NCBI GenBank assembly: GCA_012932865.1
Contig: SAXG01000075.1
Coordinates: forward strand, 145,106 to 209,105
From: Amylostereum areolatum
Taxonomy: Eukaryota > Basidiomycota > Agaricomycetes > Russulales > Stereaceae
DNA length: 64,000 nucleotides
Reading direction: 5' to 3'
This document shows positions 34,479 to 44,111 of the stretch, one piece after another. Within the stretch, counting starts at the first letter, position 1. Each line of letters begins with the position of its first letter. The notes beneath the pieces were generated by a model. It was not told where the DNA came from and searched no databases. It saw only the letters and a program-made list of their open reading frames with translations. The translations under genes were made by a program, and so were the position numbers.

Positions 34479-35615
34479 ATGAATAACGACTCCCTCCCCA
34501 CCAATCACCTCGATGCCTCTGACCATTCCACAGAGTCCAGCGGCATGCAACTCGCCGACAGTGTACACCTTGCCCAGTCACGTTCTCCCTCTCCCCCTCT
34601 GGCCACATCCCTCACGAGCAACCCCGACCCCGACCCCTACGCACCAGCACGCATCCTCGACACCCGCATATGCTTGAACAACCCGCCGACTAGCGACATC
34701 ATCTACAACCCTATCGTCACCTTGCGGTTAGCCCGTCGCTCCAACGCTACCCCGTCTATGCCGCAATACGACCTACAGGATGCCAGAGCGCCCATCCGTG
34801 CCGCGACGATCACCAGGTTGGTCAAGGACAATGTCTCCCACCCACACTGGTTGGCGGCCAACGGGATCCTGAACCAAGGGTGGGCCCCTGACCCATTCAA
34901 GGGTCCCTCGGAGGTGAATGGGGTATGGATCGTTGAAGAGAAGGCGCAACAGGTTGGCCCCTCAATGCTGGTGGAGGCGGCAACGGAGACGGGATATCGC
35001 TACTACGCGACAGTGGGCGAGTGTCTAGGGAGCGACGGCCAGAGTGCCATCTACGTGGGATGGGTACACAACCACGCCTACGCCCGTACGTCACCCCTCC
35101 CCTCGTGCCAAACTCGTGCTGATCCGCAAACAGCGATGATAGTCTTTATTATCTGCAACGTCAACTGGGCCCTCCCGCTTAGCCCAAAACTTCCTACTTC
35201 TTCCTCCATCGCTGCGGACTGGTATTGGGCGTTCAACCTCCGCCTCGGCACCCTCATTGCCCCTCCCTCTCTCGTCGCCAAGAACATCGCTCGCATCGTG
35301 GACGCCCACCTTCCTGCCATGCTGCACCACGTTGTAGGGCATGAAGGTTACTCCGTCTTTGTATTCCCCAAGTGGGGAAACCTGGCGCCCGTGCTGACAG
35401 AGGACCCCTGGGCACCGCTTAGCGATGTGGTGGAGTATCTGGCCCACGCGCGCCATGCCATCTATCCGTTCTCCTACTCAGCAGTAGAGCAGTCGCTCTA
35501 CAAACTGATCGCGGAGGTGCGCGAGGTGTCGGCTCACCAGATCTCGCACGAGGTACAGGAAAGGGCCGCAGCCATAGAGAAATGGCGGAGGGAAGGGTTA
35601 TACTTACGCCAGTAA
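34479..35615 (+). CDS. Unknown protein encoded in the TGTCA...TGACA element
   Basis: The ATG at 34479 follows a CATATAAAG box by about 65 bp. Read straight through, the frame gives 378 aa. A 46-nt GTACGT...GCTGAT...ACAG stretch (35087-35132) looks like an intron and its removal keeps the frame (36x aa product). N-terminus Ser/Pro rich; the central and C-terminal parts carry blocks shared with the degenerate copy at 18.3-19.8 kb: GYRYYATVGECLG, IVFIICNVNWALP, SIAADWYWAFN, APPSLVAKNIARIVDAHL, MLHHVVGHEGYSVFVF. No known family recognised, no signal peptide or membrane segment. Conservation between two insertions implies selection on the protein. Confidence 0.65.
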   Translation: MNNDSLPTNHLDASDHSTESSGMQLADSVHLAQSRSPSPPLATSLTSNPDPDPYAPARILDTRICLNNPPTSDIIYNPIVTLRLARRSNATPSMPQYDLQDARAPIRAATITRLVKDNVSHPHWLAANGILNQGWAPDPFKGPSEVNGVWIVEEKAQQVGPSMLVEAATETGYRYYATVGECLGSDGQSAIYVGWVHNHAYARTSPLPSCQTRADPQTAMIVFIICNVNWALPLSPKLPTSSSIAADWYWAFNLRLGTLIAPPSLVAKNIARIVDAHLPAMLHHVVGHEGYSVFVFPKWGNLAPVLTEDPWAPLSDVVEYLAHARHAIYPFSYSAVEQSLYKLIAEVREVSAHQISHEVQERAAAIEKWRREGLYLRQ

Positions 35616-36008
35616 GTGAGAGCAGCTAGGCTAGTGAGAGGATGGTCGTCTTCCTGCTGTTGCCTGCACGTTCTCCACTTCACTTTTCCTACCGCCCTCC
35701 ACGTTGTCACACATTATCTCGTATCGCCCCGTCGAAATGACCCGTTACCTTTGTCCTACCTATGCCGCTTGTCTCCTGTTCCCCACGTTGCTTACTGTTG
35801 TCTTCCCGTTCTGATATCCCTTGGTCTCCGCTATCGCTACTATCGCCACCCCCCCGTCTCCATGTCATGTTCCTAAACGCCCGCCTGTACGTATACCTGC
35901 ATGATGATTGTTGATCCCCCTCTTTACCTGTTATCTCTACCTATTCTATCCAGAGCTACAGCAATCCGTCCCTCAAGTCCTCCTAGCCCAAAGTGACACA
36001 GTTGTGCT

Positions 36009-36137
36009 GACTGTGCGCTCAGTCATCCGATCAATGCACAGTCAAGTGACTGTGCACTCAGTCATCCATGACAGAATGCACAGTCACTAGACAGAATGCA
36101 CAGTTCATTGACTGTGCGCACAGTCCATTGCACAGTC
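36009..36137. promoter_or_regulatory. GACTGTGC / GCACAGTC array
   Basis: Seven perfect copies of GACTGTGC or its complement GCACAGTC plus one near-copy (GCACAGTT) in 129 bp, in alternating orientation, ending 34 bp before TATTTAAG (36172-36179). It looks like a cluster of binding sites for one regulator of the element promoter. Confidence 0.6.
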
Positions 36138-36602
36138 GATCCAATGCATGAACAAACAAAGGGCAAAGAGGTATTTAAGGAGAGCTGAGTGGAAGAGACA
36201 AGAGAGAGACTGCCACCGAGACAGACCCCACACGCACGCCCTACTATAAAGCTTACTGTAGCTTACTCTAGAAACCCCAGCCCACTGTTCTCATACACCT
36301 TGTAGCTACTTACTGTAGTACCTACTCCGTGTCACGAATAAACGCATAATCCCCAACGCTTCTCTCATAAGTTTCGTTTAGACCACCCAGAGCGGTGTCT
36401 AGCGTTGCTCCTCCTACCTTCCCCCCCCTCACACACACCCCTGAAGGCGTAGTACTCAGGCTTCTGACGTTGTGCGAGCAACCATGAACCTTGTAGACGC
36501 TTACAACAACCTCACTCGAACACCTAGGAAAATCCGGGAAAGAGGAAAACCCGATTGACTTAGTTTCGAAAAGACCTTAACCCCCTTTTCGCTTGACACC
36601 GC

Positions 36603-38255
36603 GCTACTCGGTCGCGCACTGTAACCACCATAGGCGACGCTGACCTACGCCGACGCATCCGAGATGTGCGCACCAAAGACGCTGAAGTTGTACAAGCCAT
36701 GGACGCTACCCTTCGCAACGGGCCACGATCACTTGTTAAGGACCTTCAAGAATGGAACCTGGAAGACGGGATGATTCTGTTCAGAGGGAAGGTCTATGTA
36801 CCTGCAGACATCGAGCTACGTCGTGACATTGTCAAGTCATTCTACGACTCACCAATGGCAGGACATCCAGGTCGCCACAAGACGTATGAACTCCTCAGCC
36901 GAGAATACTGGTGGCCAGGGATGTCGGTCTTTGTACGCGACTATGTTGAAGGATGCGCTGTTTGCCAAGCAATCAAGAACCGTCCCCAGCACCCCCATGT
37001 CGACATGATCCCTAATGCCGTCCCAGAATGCCCATTCGAGGTGATCACAACCGACTTTGTCACTGATCTGCCTCCCTCGGATGGATATGATGCTATCTGC
37101 ATGATTGTAGACCGCCTCTCCAAGGTCATCTGCATTGCACCGTACACCAAAAAAATCAACAGCAACGGCACCGTCAACATCTTGCTAGACCGCGTGTGGC
37201 GACACTATGGGCTGTGGAAACAGATGATCTCCGACCGCGGCCCACAGTATGCAAGCAAGGTTATGCAGGAGACTTGCGCCAAACTCGGAATCAAGGCTTC
37301 GATGAGCACAGCGTACCACCCTCAAACGGATGGTGAAAGCGAACGGGCGAACCAAGAATTTGAGCAGTACCTTCGGGCATTCTGCAACTATCAGCAGGAC
37401 GACTGGGTGAAGTACCTCCCCTTCGTCAAATTTTCACACAACATTCGTGTCCATTCAGCTACAGGTTGTGCCCCATTCGAGCTGCTTTACGGTTTCCTAC
37501 CGACAATGATCCCCTCTGTCAACCCCATCTCCAAGAACCTTGCCGTCGAAGAACGCTTCTAGCATCTTGAAGAAATACACAAGGAATCACAGGCCAGTCT
37601 TGAAACGGCACGCAACCTGATGAAGCGCTACAATGGTGACTCGACATAGGAAGGAGTCCGTTTTGAAGTTGGTGACAAAGTCTGGCTGGATGGTAAGAAC
37701 CTGAAGACCACACGTCCAAAAGCTAAGCTCGCAGCAAAACGATACGGCCCATTCACCATCACTGATGTCCTTGGACCAGTGACTTACCACCTTCAACTCC
37801 CCCCTAAATGGCGTATCCACCCCGTCTTCCATGCCTCGCTTCTCTCAGCGTACAAAGAGACGGATGCCCATGGCCCCAACTTCACTCAACCGCCTCCAGA
37901 ACTGATTGATGAAGACGAGGAGTACGAGATTGAAGCCATCCTCGACTCACGACCCACACGCAACAAACGCGGCATTGAATACCTCGTCAAATGGCTTGGA
38001 TATCCCAACTCTGAGAACGAATGGAGACCGGCCTCTGCATTAACGCATGCCAAGGATGCTATCGCTGAGTTCCACCGCCTTCGTCCCAATGCCCCGCAAT
38101 CACTAAAATCATTGGGTCTGACCCAGGCCGAATTTCTTGCATCCACGATGGACGATGAACTTGCGCTCCCGGCGAAAGCGCGCCTTAAAGAGGGGGTAAT
38201 GTCACGGATTGCCTCAATCCTTTCCCTTTTTGTTACATCGCGTTTAGTCACATGA
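36603..38255 (+). pseudogene. Pol of element 3, 3' part (integrase-chromodomain)
   Basis: Integrase zinc-binding region (HPGRHKTYELLSREYWWPGM, CAVCQ), core with TTDFVTDL and SDRGPQYASK, then a TAG at 37560-37562 and another at 37647-37649. After these come the SH3-like segment and the chromodomain (IEYLVKWLGYPNSENEW, about 37965-38020). All segments share one frame. The frame ends at 38253-38255, inside the 3' LTR. Confidence 0.9.
38187..38199 (+). promoter_or_regulatory. Polypurine tract of element 3
   Basis: AAAGAGGGGG followed by TAA directly before the 3' LTR; the same layout as in element 2. Confidence 0.8.
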
Positions 38256-38567
38256 TTACATTTCCCATCACATGATGTCGTCAGCCTGACTCCTCTTATC
38301 TTTCCATCTATGACATCATTGCTCCGGACTCCGGACTCCTCCTTCCTTTTCCTTATTGTTCTCTCCCGCTCACACCATTCTCGCATTATTGATCCTGTAC
38401 ATATATAAGGCTCTCCTCTGCGTCCCTTTTCCTGAGATTGTCCTCTTTGTTCCCCACGTACTGCTTCGGCCCTACGCCTGGACTTGGACCCTCTCCTGTC
38501 AATCCATCCTCTTTTCTCTCTTTGGATGACTTGGGTGATCTGCCAGTCGCTGGACCGATCCCTAACA
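38200..38567 (+). repeat. 3' LTR of element 3
   Basis: 368 bp, TGTCACGG...CTAACA. A few bases shorter than the 5' LTR because of small indels (for example the segment after GTTCCCCAC). Followed by the target duplication CTAAT. Confidence 0.93.
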
Positions 38568-38580
38568 CTAATATTATATC

Positions 38581-38714
38581 TCACTTTTTAGACTCACACA
38601 TAATCCCTTCATATATTCCTTCCTCACAGTGATTTATATACATGTATATAGTGCATACAAATATTTTCGTGATTTTATCGTAACTGGAACGAGTGTACCA
38701 TGCTTTGCCGTTAT
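38581..38714 (-). pseudogene. Probable 3' end of the split CAP gene
   Basis: If the 14.77-kb element is removed with one AT copy, the minus-strand frame of the CAP gene at 53.5-54.0 kb reads from ...QVQCPVGY directly into NGKAWYTRSSYDK here and runs to a TGA at 38583-38581. The W-Y at the expected place for the final CAP strand supports it, but the usual Pro-Gly-Asn ending is not seen. An intron or decay may hide it. Confidence 0.45.
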
Positions 38715-38944
38715 GGCAGGCCAAATGACGAAAAAATACATGTGCGCGAAACTTTTCGCCAACATGTTGCGCGCGAGACTTTTTGCGTCATCTTTCTGCG
38801 AGACTTTTCGGAATCGTCCGAACTCACGAGACTTTTGATGCCGACCACTGCGAGAAACTTTCTCGTGCAGTCTTTTCTCGAGAAACTTGCTCTGTGTTCA
38901 TGTATACTAACTTTTCCAATTTGTATAGCAAATATATGTCTTTC
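38715..38944 (+). repeat. Left terminal inverted repeat of the 14.77-kb element
   Basis: Matches the complement of 53254-53484 over its whole length with scattered substitutions and small indels. It contains at least six spaced copies of GA(A/G)ACTTT, several within GCGAGACTTTT, which are likely transposase or regulator sites. Confidence 0.9.
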
Positions 38945-38992
38945 ATGGTGCAGAGTACTAGTAAGCTATAACTCTATTATGGCCATCCATTG

Positions 38993-40832
38993 TCAATCCT
39001 TCCCTACACCGGCATCAGAAACAACTTTGATGCCCTTCTCCGCCACCTTAAAGGCATTCCAAATGTGCTGTGAGAATGTGATCGCCCATCCACGTGTCAT
39101 GACACCATTGTGAACTGTTGTCCCATGGAGATAGATGGGGTTATACGCAGCAAGGCTGTCGATGCTTTGTTCGATGATGACATGGAGAGAAAGATCAACA
39201 AAGTTGCCACCAGTGGCAATCACCTTCTTAGCAGCGATAGATGTAGTGCTCTTGCTCTTGTGACGGGTAGAGCGCCGCGGTGGGGACAGCTGCACAGGTA
39301 GACCGCTGACATGGCGATCAATAGTCCAAGAAAAAGCAAACGGTGCAAAGCACTGGTCTGTATGTGATGGGCTATGCAGAAATACATGATCAATAATGTA
39401 GACAGGAGTTAGAAGATCAAGAAACATACGCAGAATATCCCTGTGACATATATCCCTCAGGAGGTGCACGGTCGGCCAGTGGGAATATGTATTCCTTGCC
39501 ACGGATGGGGAGTTTATACCCATATCCTAAAGATGTTCTTAGCACTATACACAGCAGCAGATATAATACACATATACCTTGCTCAATATGACGTGTCGCC
39601 ATGGAAGGCATACCTGCCTTATCTAGGGATGCCTCCACAGCATCCACCACTTCTTTCAGCATCCGTGCACGTATAAATGCCCACATCATCGAAAATCCAG
39701 CAAGGGCATCAGTGTCACGCTTCTCAGCCTGCGAAGGTGTGATGGAGTCCCTGGTGAAGCTCTTTGCAAGGCCCCAGACCCGAGCATGGCGTGGACCAGC
39801 ATTCCATCCAAGCTGCACAAGGTTCCCCTTATGGTTGGGCTGGTAATCATGTGTTAGCATTATGGTGATGGTTACAAAAAGTGGAAGCTCTAACCCGAAC
39901 ATTGCGACGGTCAGCAACGGCCTGGCTAACAACAGAAGATAGCCACTCCATAAATGAAGCAACCTCACTTTCCTCCATCCCATACCCGGCAGAGATGTTG
40001 CGTAGGACCACAAGCTCAATCTTGAAGTGTATCATAGAATGACATGCTTGTAGCTTGCCGTCAGGAACTGCAGAGCCAAATGTTAACATAGTTGGAAAAA
40101 TAAAGCATATACATACACACCTGCAGGCTGCCCCTCTTCCTCAGCAATAAAGATGACAGACTTATTCTGTGGCACACGATAAAATCCAGGTGCTGCCTTG
40201 CCGCCAGGAGTAAATGTGATACCGCCTGGTGCATCATAGAGGAGGGTATTGCGGGGCACAGGTGACTCTCCACGGTGACGAACAATGACCTCGACGTTGG
40301 GAGCAGCAATGAAATCTTTTAACGTGCATGGAGAATGGTCAAGCCCAAAATCTTTGATCTAGAAATAAATTGAATCAGCACAAACATGAGCACAAAAAAG
40401 GGGTATCCATACAAGGCGGCGCTTGTCATAGTGCATAGCAGTAGATCCTAAGGCAGAATCACTACGTCGGCCTTGGGAAGTATGCTCCTGGCGAGCCTGC
40501 TTGATGGCTATAGCCTGAGAGTTGCCGTTCTTTGCAAGACGCCCTATAATGCCCATAAAAGCTACAATCTAAATCCAGGAGGTGAGAGGGACTTCATAGA
40601 CATTTAGCCGGGCAGAAAGATGGCATACCTTCATATCTTTCAACCCTACCCCTTTAAGATAGTTGGCAAACTCTGCCAGTGCAGCAACATCACCTGTAGC
40701 AAAAGCAGCACTGCTGATGAGCTGGCAGGCTTTGCTGTTCTGTAGCAGAGTAGAAATGGCTAAAAGGGGCCTAAACAATTTGAATTAGTCTTACAGAGAT
40801 AGTCTCTCACCTTTTTGCTGGGCAGATGACAT
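38993..40832 (-). CDS. 2-oxoglutarate/Fe(II) dioxygenase, TET/JBP-like
   Basis: Multi-exon gene starting ATG at 40832 (MSSAQQK|AISTLLQN...) and ending TGA at 38995-38993, roughly 500 aa. The last exons carry the double-stranded beta-helix signature. HTD (39364-39356, in PSHTDQCFAPFAFSWTIDRH) supplies the first Fe ligands. After a basic loop, GGNFVDLSLH precedes LHGTTVHNGVMTRGW, with the second His at 39127-39125 and an Arg 11 residues later for 2-oxoglutarate. It ends FSQHIWNAF. This pattern matches fungal oxygenases of the TET/JBP (2OGFeDO) group, which oxidise 5-methyl-pyrimidines in DNA. The intron 39429-39372 splits the codon just before PSHTD. Substrate is inferred. Confidence 0.62.
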
Positions 40833-41697
40833 AGTAGTAGGGGAGAATATAGTGGTAGCTAGCAGAGGCAGAGGTTGGCCCCGGAAATCTGAATCTGAAT
40901 ACCGTGGGAATTTTTCCCCAGAAATGGAAACAATCATCTTGCTAGCTCATCACACTGTTACAACAGCCACTCGAGAAAGATAAAACAGCTACACACATTC
41001 TGTGCATGCTAGCACCACACATTTATCTGCATCCTTACCCCTTCTTTCTTCCACTGCTATCGACACGCCTGCACCGACACGCCTGCGCCGACACGCCTGC
41101 GCCGACGCCGAGGCTCCTGCCTCCGCCCGCCGACACACCTGCGAGGATCTCTTGCTATGTTCTACTCTTTTAGATACAAAATACCTACTTTATCTGAGAA
41201 AAAGGAGCAAAACCAGAATAGACGTTATCTTATCAGCAAGACCACCCTCACACTTACTTATTTATTTTATGATACCATTAGGATTTGAACTTGGAGCCAC
41301 GGTTGATGGAGGATATTTCACACTCACAAACCCCGTGCACTACCATTACACCATTTGAACATGCTTTTCATAGCTGCAAACACACACAAGTGAGGTGCTT
41401 TCCTCCCTCTCTACTTAATTCTCGCAACATCCGAAGGAACACTATCTCAAAACACTGCTACAGAATTGAAATTCACAATCTACAAATGCATCTTATTCAT
41501 ATGACATATTTAGTGAGTGGGGAGGAGAGATCGTAAGTCGTAAAAAATCATTGAGTGTCGTAAAAAAATCATTGAGTGTCGTAAAAAAATCATGGAAATC
41601 CGTAAAAAATCATTGTAACTCGTAACAAATCATCGTAAGCTACCACAAATGAAAATGGCCATCCATGAAACACATTCCAGAGGGAGACTGATACACC
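40833..41697. other. Spacer with two short tandem repeats
   Basis: No gene. 41055-41110 holds a CGACACGCCTGCGC repeat (about four units). 41530-41640 holds five units of a roughly 21-bp TCGTAAAAAAATCATTGAGTG repeat that shortens and diverges rightward. Confidence 0.7.
41530..41640 (+). repeat. Tandem repeat, GTCGTAAAAAAATCATTGAGT type
   Basis: Five imperfect units of 20-22 bp, A-rich. It lies between the oxygenase gene and the 3' end of the Cys-rich gene. Non-coding. Confidence 0.8.
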
Positions 41698-43929
41698 CTA
41701 ATCATCGGAGTCGTAAGGATCTTTGGTAAGGGGTGCAAGCCCAAGAAGCTTTCCCGCCGTCTTGCTCTGGATACGAGCTTGAACTGCCCCTGCTGGAATA
41801 GTAGATGGAAGGCGTGAGCGAGAAGAAGATGCTGCCAAGGAGTTGTCTTTGGGAATCGTGTATGGAACCCTGCTCGGCCGAGAACGCCTTTCTGGTGGTG
41901 GTGTGGAGTAGAGTAGAGGAGAAATGTCGGTCATGTCTGGATCTGCGGTGTGTTCACTATGATTGTCCTCATCTCCAGCAGGGAAGACTAAGTGATGTTA
42001 GCCAACAGATTGACGAAATCAACATAGAATGACATACATAGCTGCGACGGTGCAGGAATCTCTACACCATTGTTATCATACCCTTGACTGATGGAAGGTC
42101 CGCCAGTCATGGTTCCATCTTCATTCACAGTGATGCTCGCAAAGCTACTCGTAGCCTGGATAACATCCTGAGTGACTGTGCTATGCCCAGTAGCTAGTAA
42201 ACGGGACGGCAAAGTTAGAACTTGGGCCAGATGTTAGAGACAATTGAAGCCTACGGAATATGCCGCCCTCGTCCTCAGTTTCTTCAAACTCTGTAGCAAC
42301 ATATGCCTCCTCTTCATCGGGAGAAGAAGATGCACCACGCTCCCGTGCATCTCTTACTGGAGTCACGGTAGGAGAATGAATAACCGATCGACGCCGCACT
42401 CTCTTGCTTTTGCAACGGGGGGGAGGAGATGCAGGAATGTTGTCCTCATCACTATCATCAATGGCAATAGGTGATGGCGAGCGCAGGCACTTGCTCCTAC
42501 GTGTGGTCATTCTGGGTGGTAACTCGGGCTCTGCACAGAAGTAAGTAGCATTCGAATAAATACTCAACTACGCACCTCTGTCTTCCGAGTTATTGTCATC
42601 TTTCTCTTTCTCAGAGCCGCTATCATCACCATGCACTTCATCTGAAGACGTAGACAGGGCAAACTCTTCTAGAACATCGGGAGCATCTGGATTGTTCCAC
42701 CGCTGCAGCACCTGCACAGGAATCTCTATACGGGTCGCTAAAATAAGTGTTAGATAAGCTATGCATATAACAGAGGTCAACCGTACCAAGGTAAAGAGTT
42801 TGTCCTTCAGCCCCACGTCCACCAGGAGTGCGCATCTTAGCAAGATTGGCAGCACTTGTGATATCGCCTGCAACATAGACAGAGGTTGATGCCTTTCGTA
42901 GCATCACGAGAGGCAGCTGGTCGTCAACCTCACGAGGACGAGGAACCTTGAGATCCAGCCACTGGAATAAGATGTGATCCTTGAAGACATCGTGTCGAAT
43001 GAAATTGTAGATGTCAAGAGGGCTAGCATCCCTTTTCCAGGAGAACACGGTGTGTCCACTCTGGGGTGAAACGATCATACCATAGCTGGTCAGCAGCCCT
43101 TGATCTAGACTGTTAACCTTGATGGATGTACCGATAGTTCGTCGTCCTGCGTCGGGCTTCGGTCCCTGGAGTAGGCCTCCTCTATCATGCTCATGCATCT
43201 TCGCCTAGGAAATGATGACATGATGAGTGGACGAATAACACTATGTAGGGAGAAAGATACACCTTTCCCTTTCCAGTGAATTTGCGAGGTGGGGTAAGAC
43301 CCCATGGACTAAGAACGACTTCTCCAACACTATATGTCTCATCCTACACCACTTAAGAGCATGGACACAACTTGAATAAAATTGCAACTTACAGCTGGCT
43401 TTGATTTCTTTTCCACCACCTTATCTTTTCCCTTCGAGGTGCTGGCACTTGTTGAGCTCATCTGGTATATACATGTATCAGAGAGAATGCAATCGAACAT
43501 GGAACAATGACATACAGTAGGACCAGATGTGTCTGTAAGAAGCTTTGATATCTTCTTCATCTCGTCTTTGGCGTTGCTTTTCTTCTTCAGCTTGGCAGGC
43601 TGAGAAGATGTGCAATGATCTCGAAGACCTTTAACAGCCTCCTGCATAGCAGTATCCCTAGATGCTTTCTTCTGTCCTGAGCGAGCAGCAGAGATGCGGT
43701 ACGCAAAGGATGATGTGTCACCGGTCGCACGAACTTTAGCCATGACCTTGTCCATCTCTAAAGAGAGAGGCTGTGAAGGGCCATCATTGGAGTCGGTATG
43801 TTGGGGATGGGCTGATTCCATATGGCCACAGTCACGACAAGTGTATGCATCGTCCTCTTTTTGATTCTTGCAAAGAACGAAGCGCCGGCAGAAGCAGTCT
43901 GGGACAGCACAAGTGTTATCTCCAGCCAT
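41698..43929 (-). CDS. Cys-rich multi-exon protein of unknown function
   Basis: ATG at 43929, TGA at 41700-41698, with at least six short introns. The N-terminus has a metal-binding-like cluster CAVPDCFCRRFVLC...CRDCGHMESAH. A Lys-rich region with a possible coiled coil (KLKKKSNAKDEMKKISKLL) follows. The central globular part has blocks VVLSPWGLTPPRKFTGKGK, DQGLLTSYGMIVSPQSGHT, FSWKRDASPLDIYNFIRH and FQWLDLKVPRP. The tail is acidic with a basic nuclear-signal-like RSKCLRSPSP/KSKRVRRR. I have seen similar proteins in mushroom genomes but can give no function. Probably nuclear. It lies head-to-tail upstream of the oxygenase gene. Confidence 0.6.
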
Positions 43930-44111
43930 TGAAGTGATGTCGAAATAGAGTCTAGGAGCAGGTAGTGGGAGATGCGAAGAGATTCAAGGTAGGGTCAAGG
44001 GCATCGGTCACAAACCTCAAGGCAATTCAAGCTCCGACTAAAAAGATACCGAGTTTTTCCGAATGCCGAGTTTCGTTCTTTGTGCAGATCTGAATGCAAT
44101 AAAGGCTGGAA

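Larger units (their letters stand above)
34108..36598 (+). mobile_element. 2.5-kb TGTCA...TGACA insertion carrying an intact ORF (copy 2)
   Basis: Precise insertion in pol of element 3. It is flanked by CCGC (34104-34107 and 36599-36602); removing it with one copy restores the pol frame. It starts TGTCACGGCC and ends CTTTTCGCTTGACA. It contains an ORF in the first half, an array of GACTGTGC/GCACAGTC words, a TATTTAAG box and 420 bp of downstream sequence. The order (long region, enhancer-like array, TATA, short tail) is that of an LTR (U3-R-U5). No internal domain of a retroelement is present, so I read it as a giant solo LTR or a non-autonomous relative of copy 1. Confidence 0.78.
28983..38567 (+). 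mobile_element. Ty3/gypsy chromovirus, element 3 (with nested insertion)
   Basis: 5' LTR 28983-29357, 3' LTR 38200-38567, target duplication CTAAT at 28978-28982 and 38568-38572. Internal order: leader ORF, extended Gag, Pol (PR, RT, RNase H, interrupted, IN, chromodomain), polypurine tract. Related to but clearly distinct from element 2 in LTR and sequence. Pol is split by the 2491-bp insertion 34108-36598. Several stop codons disable the rest. Host sequence flanks both sides. Confidence 0.95.

Noticed and set aside
28602..38632. Element 3 inserted in a definite host exon
   Set aside because: The flanking frame stays open across the site but has no homology I recognise, so I list it only as a low-confidence ORF.
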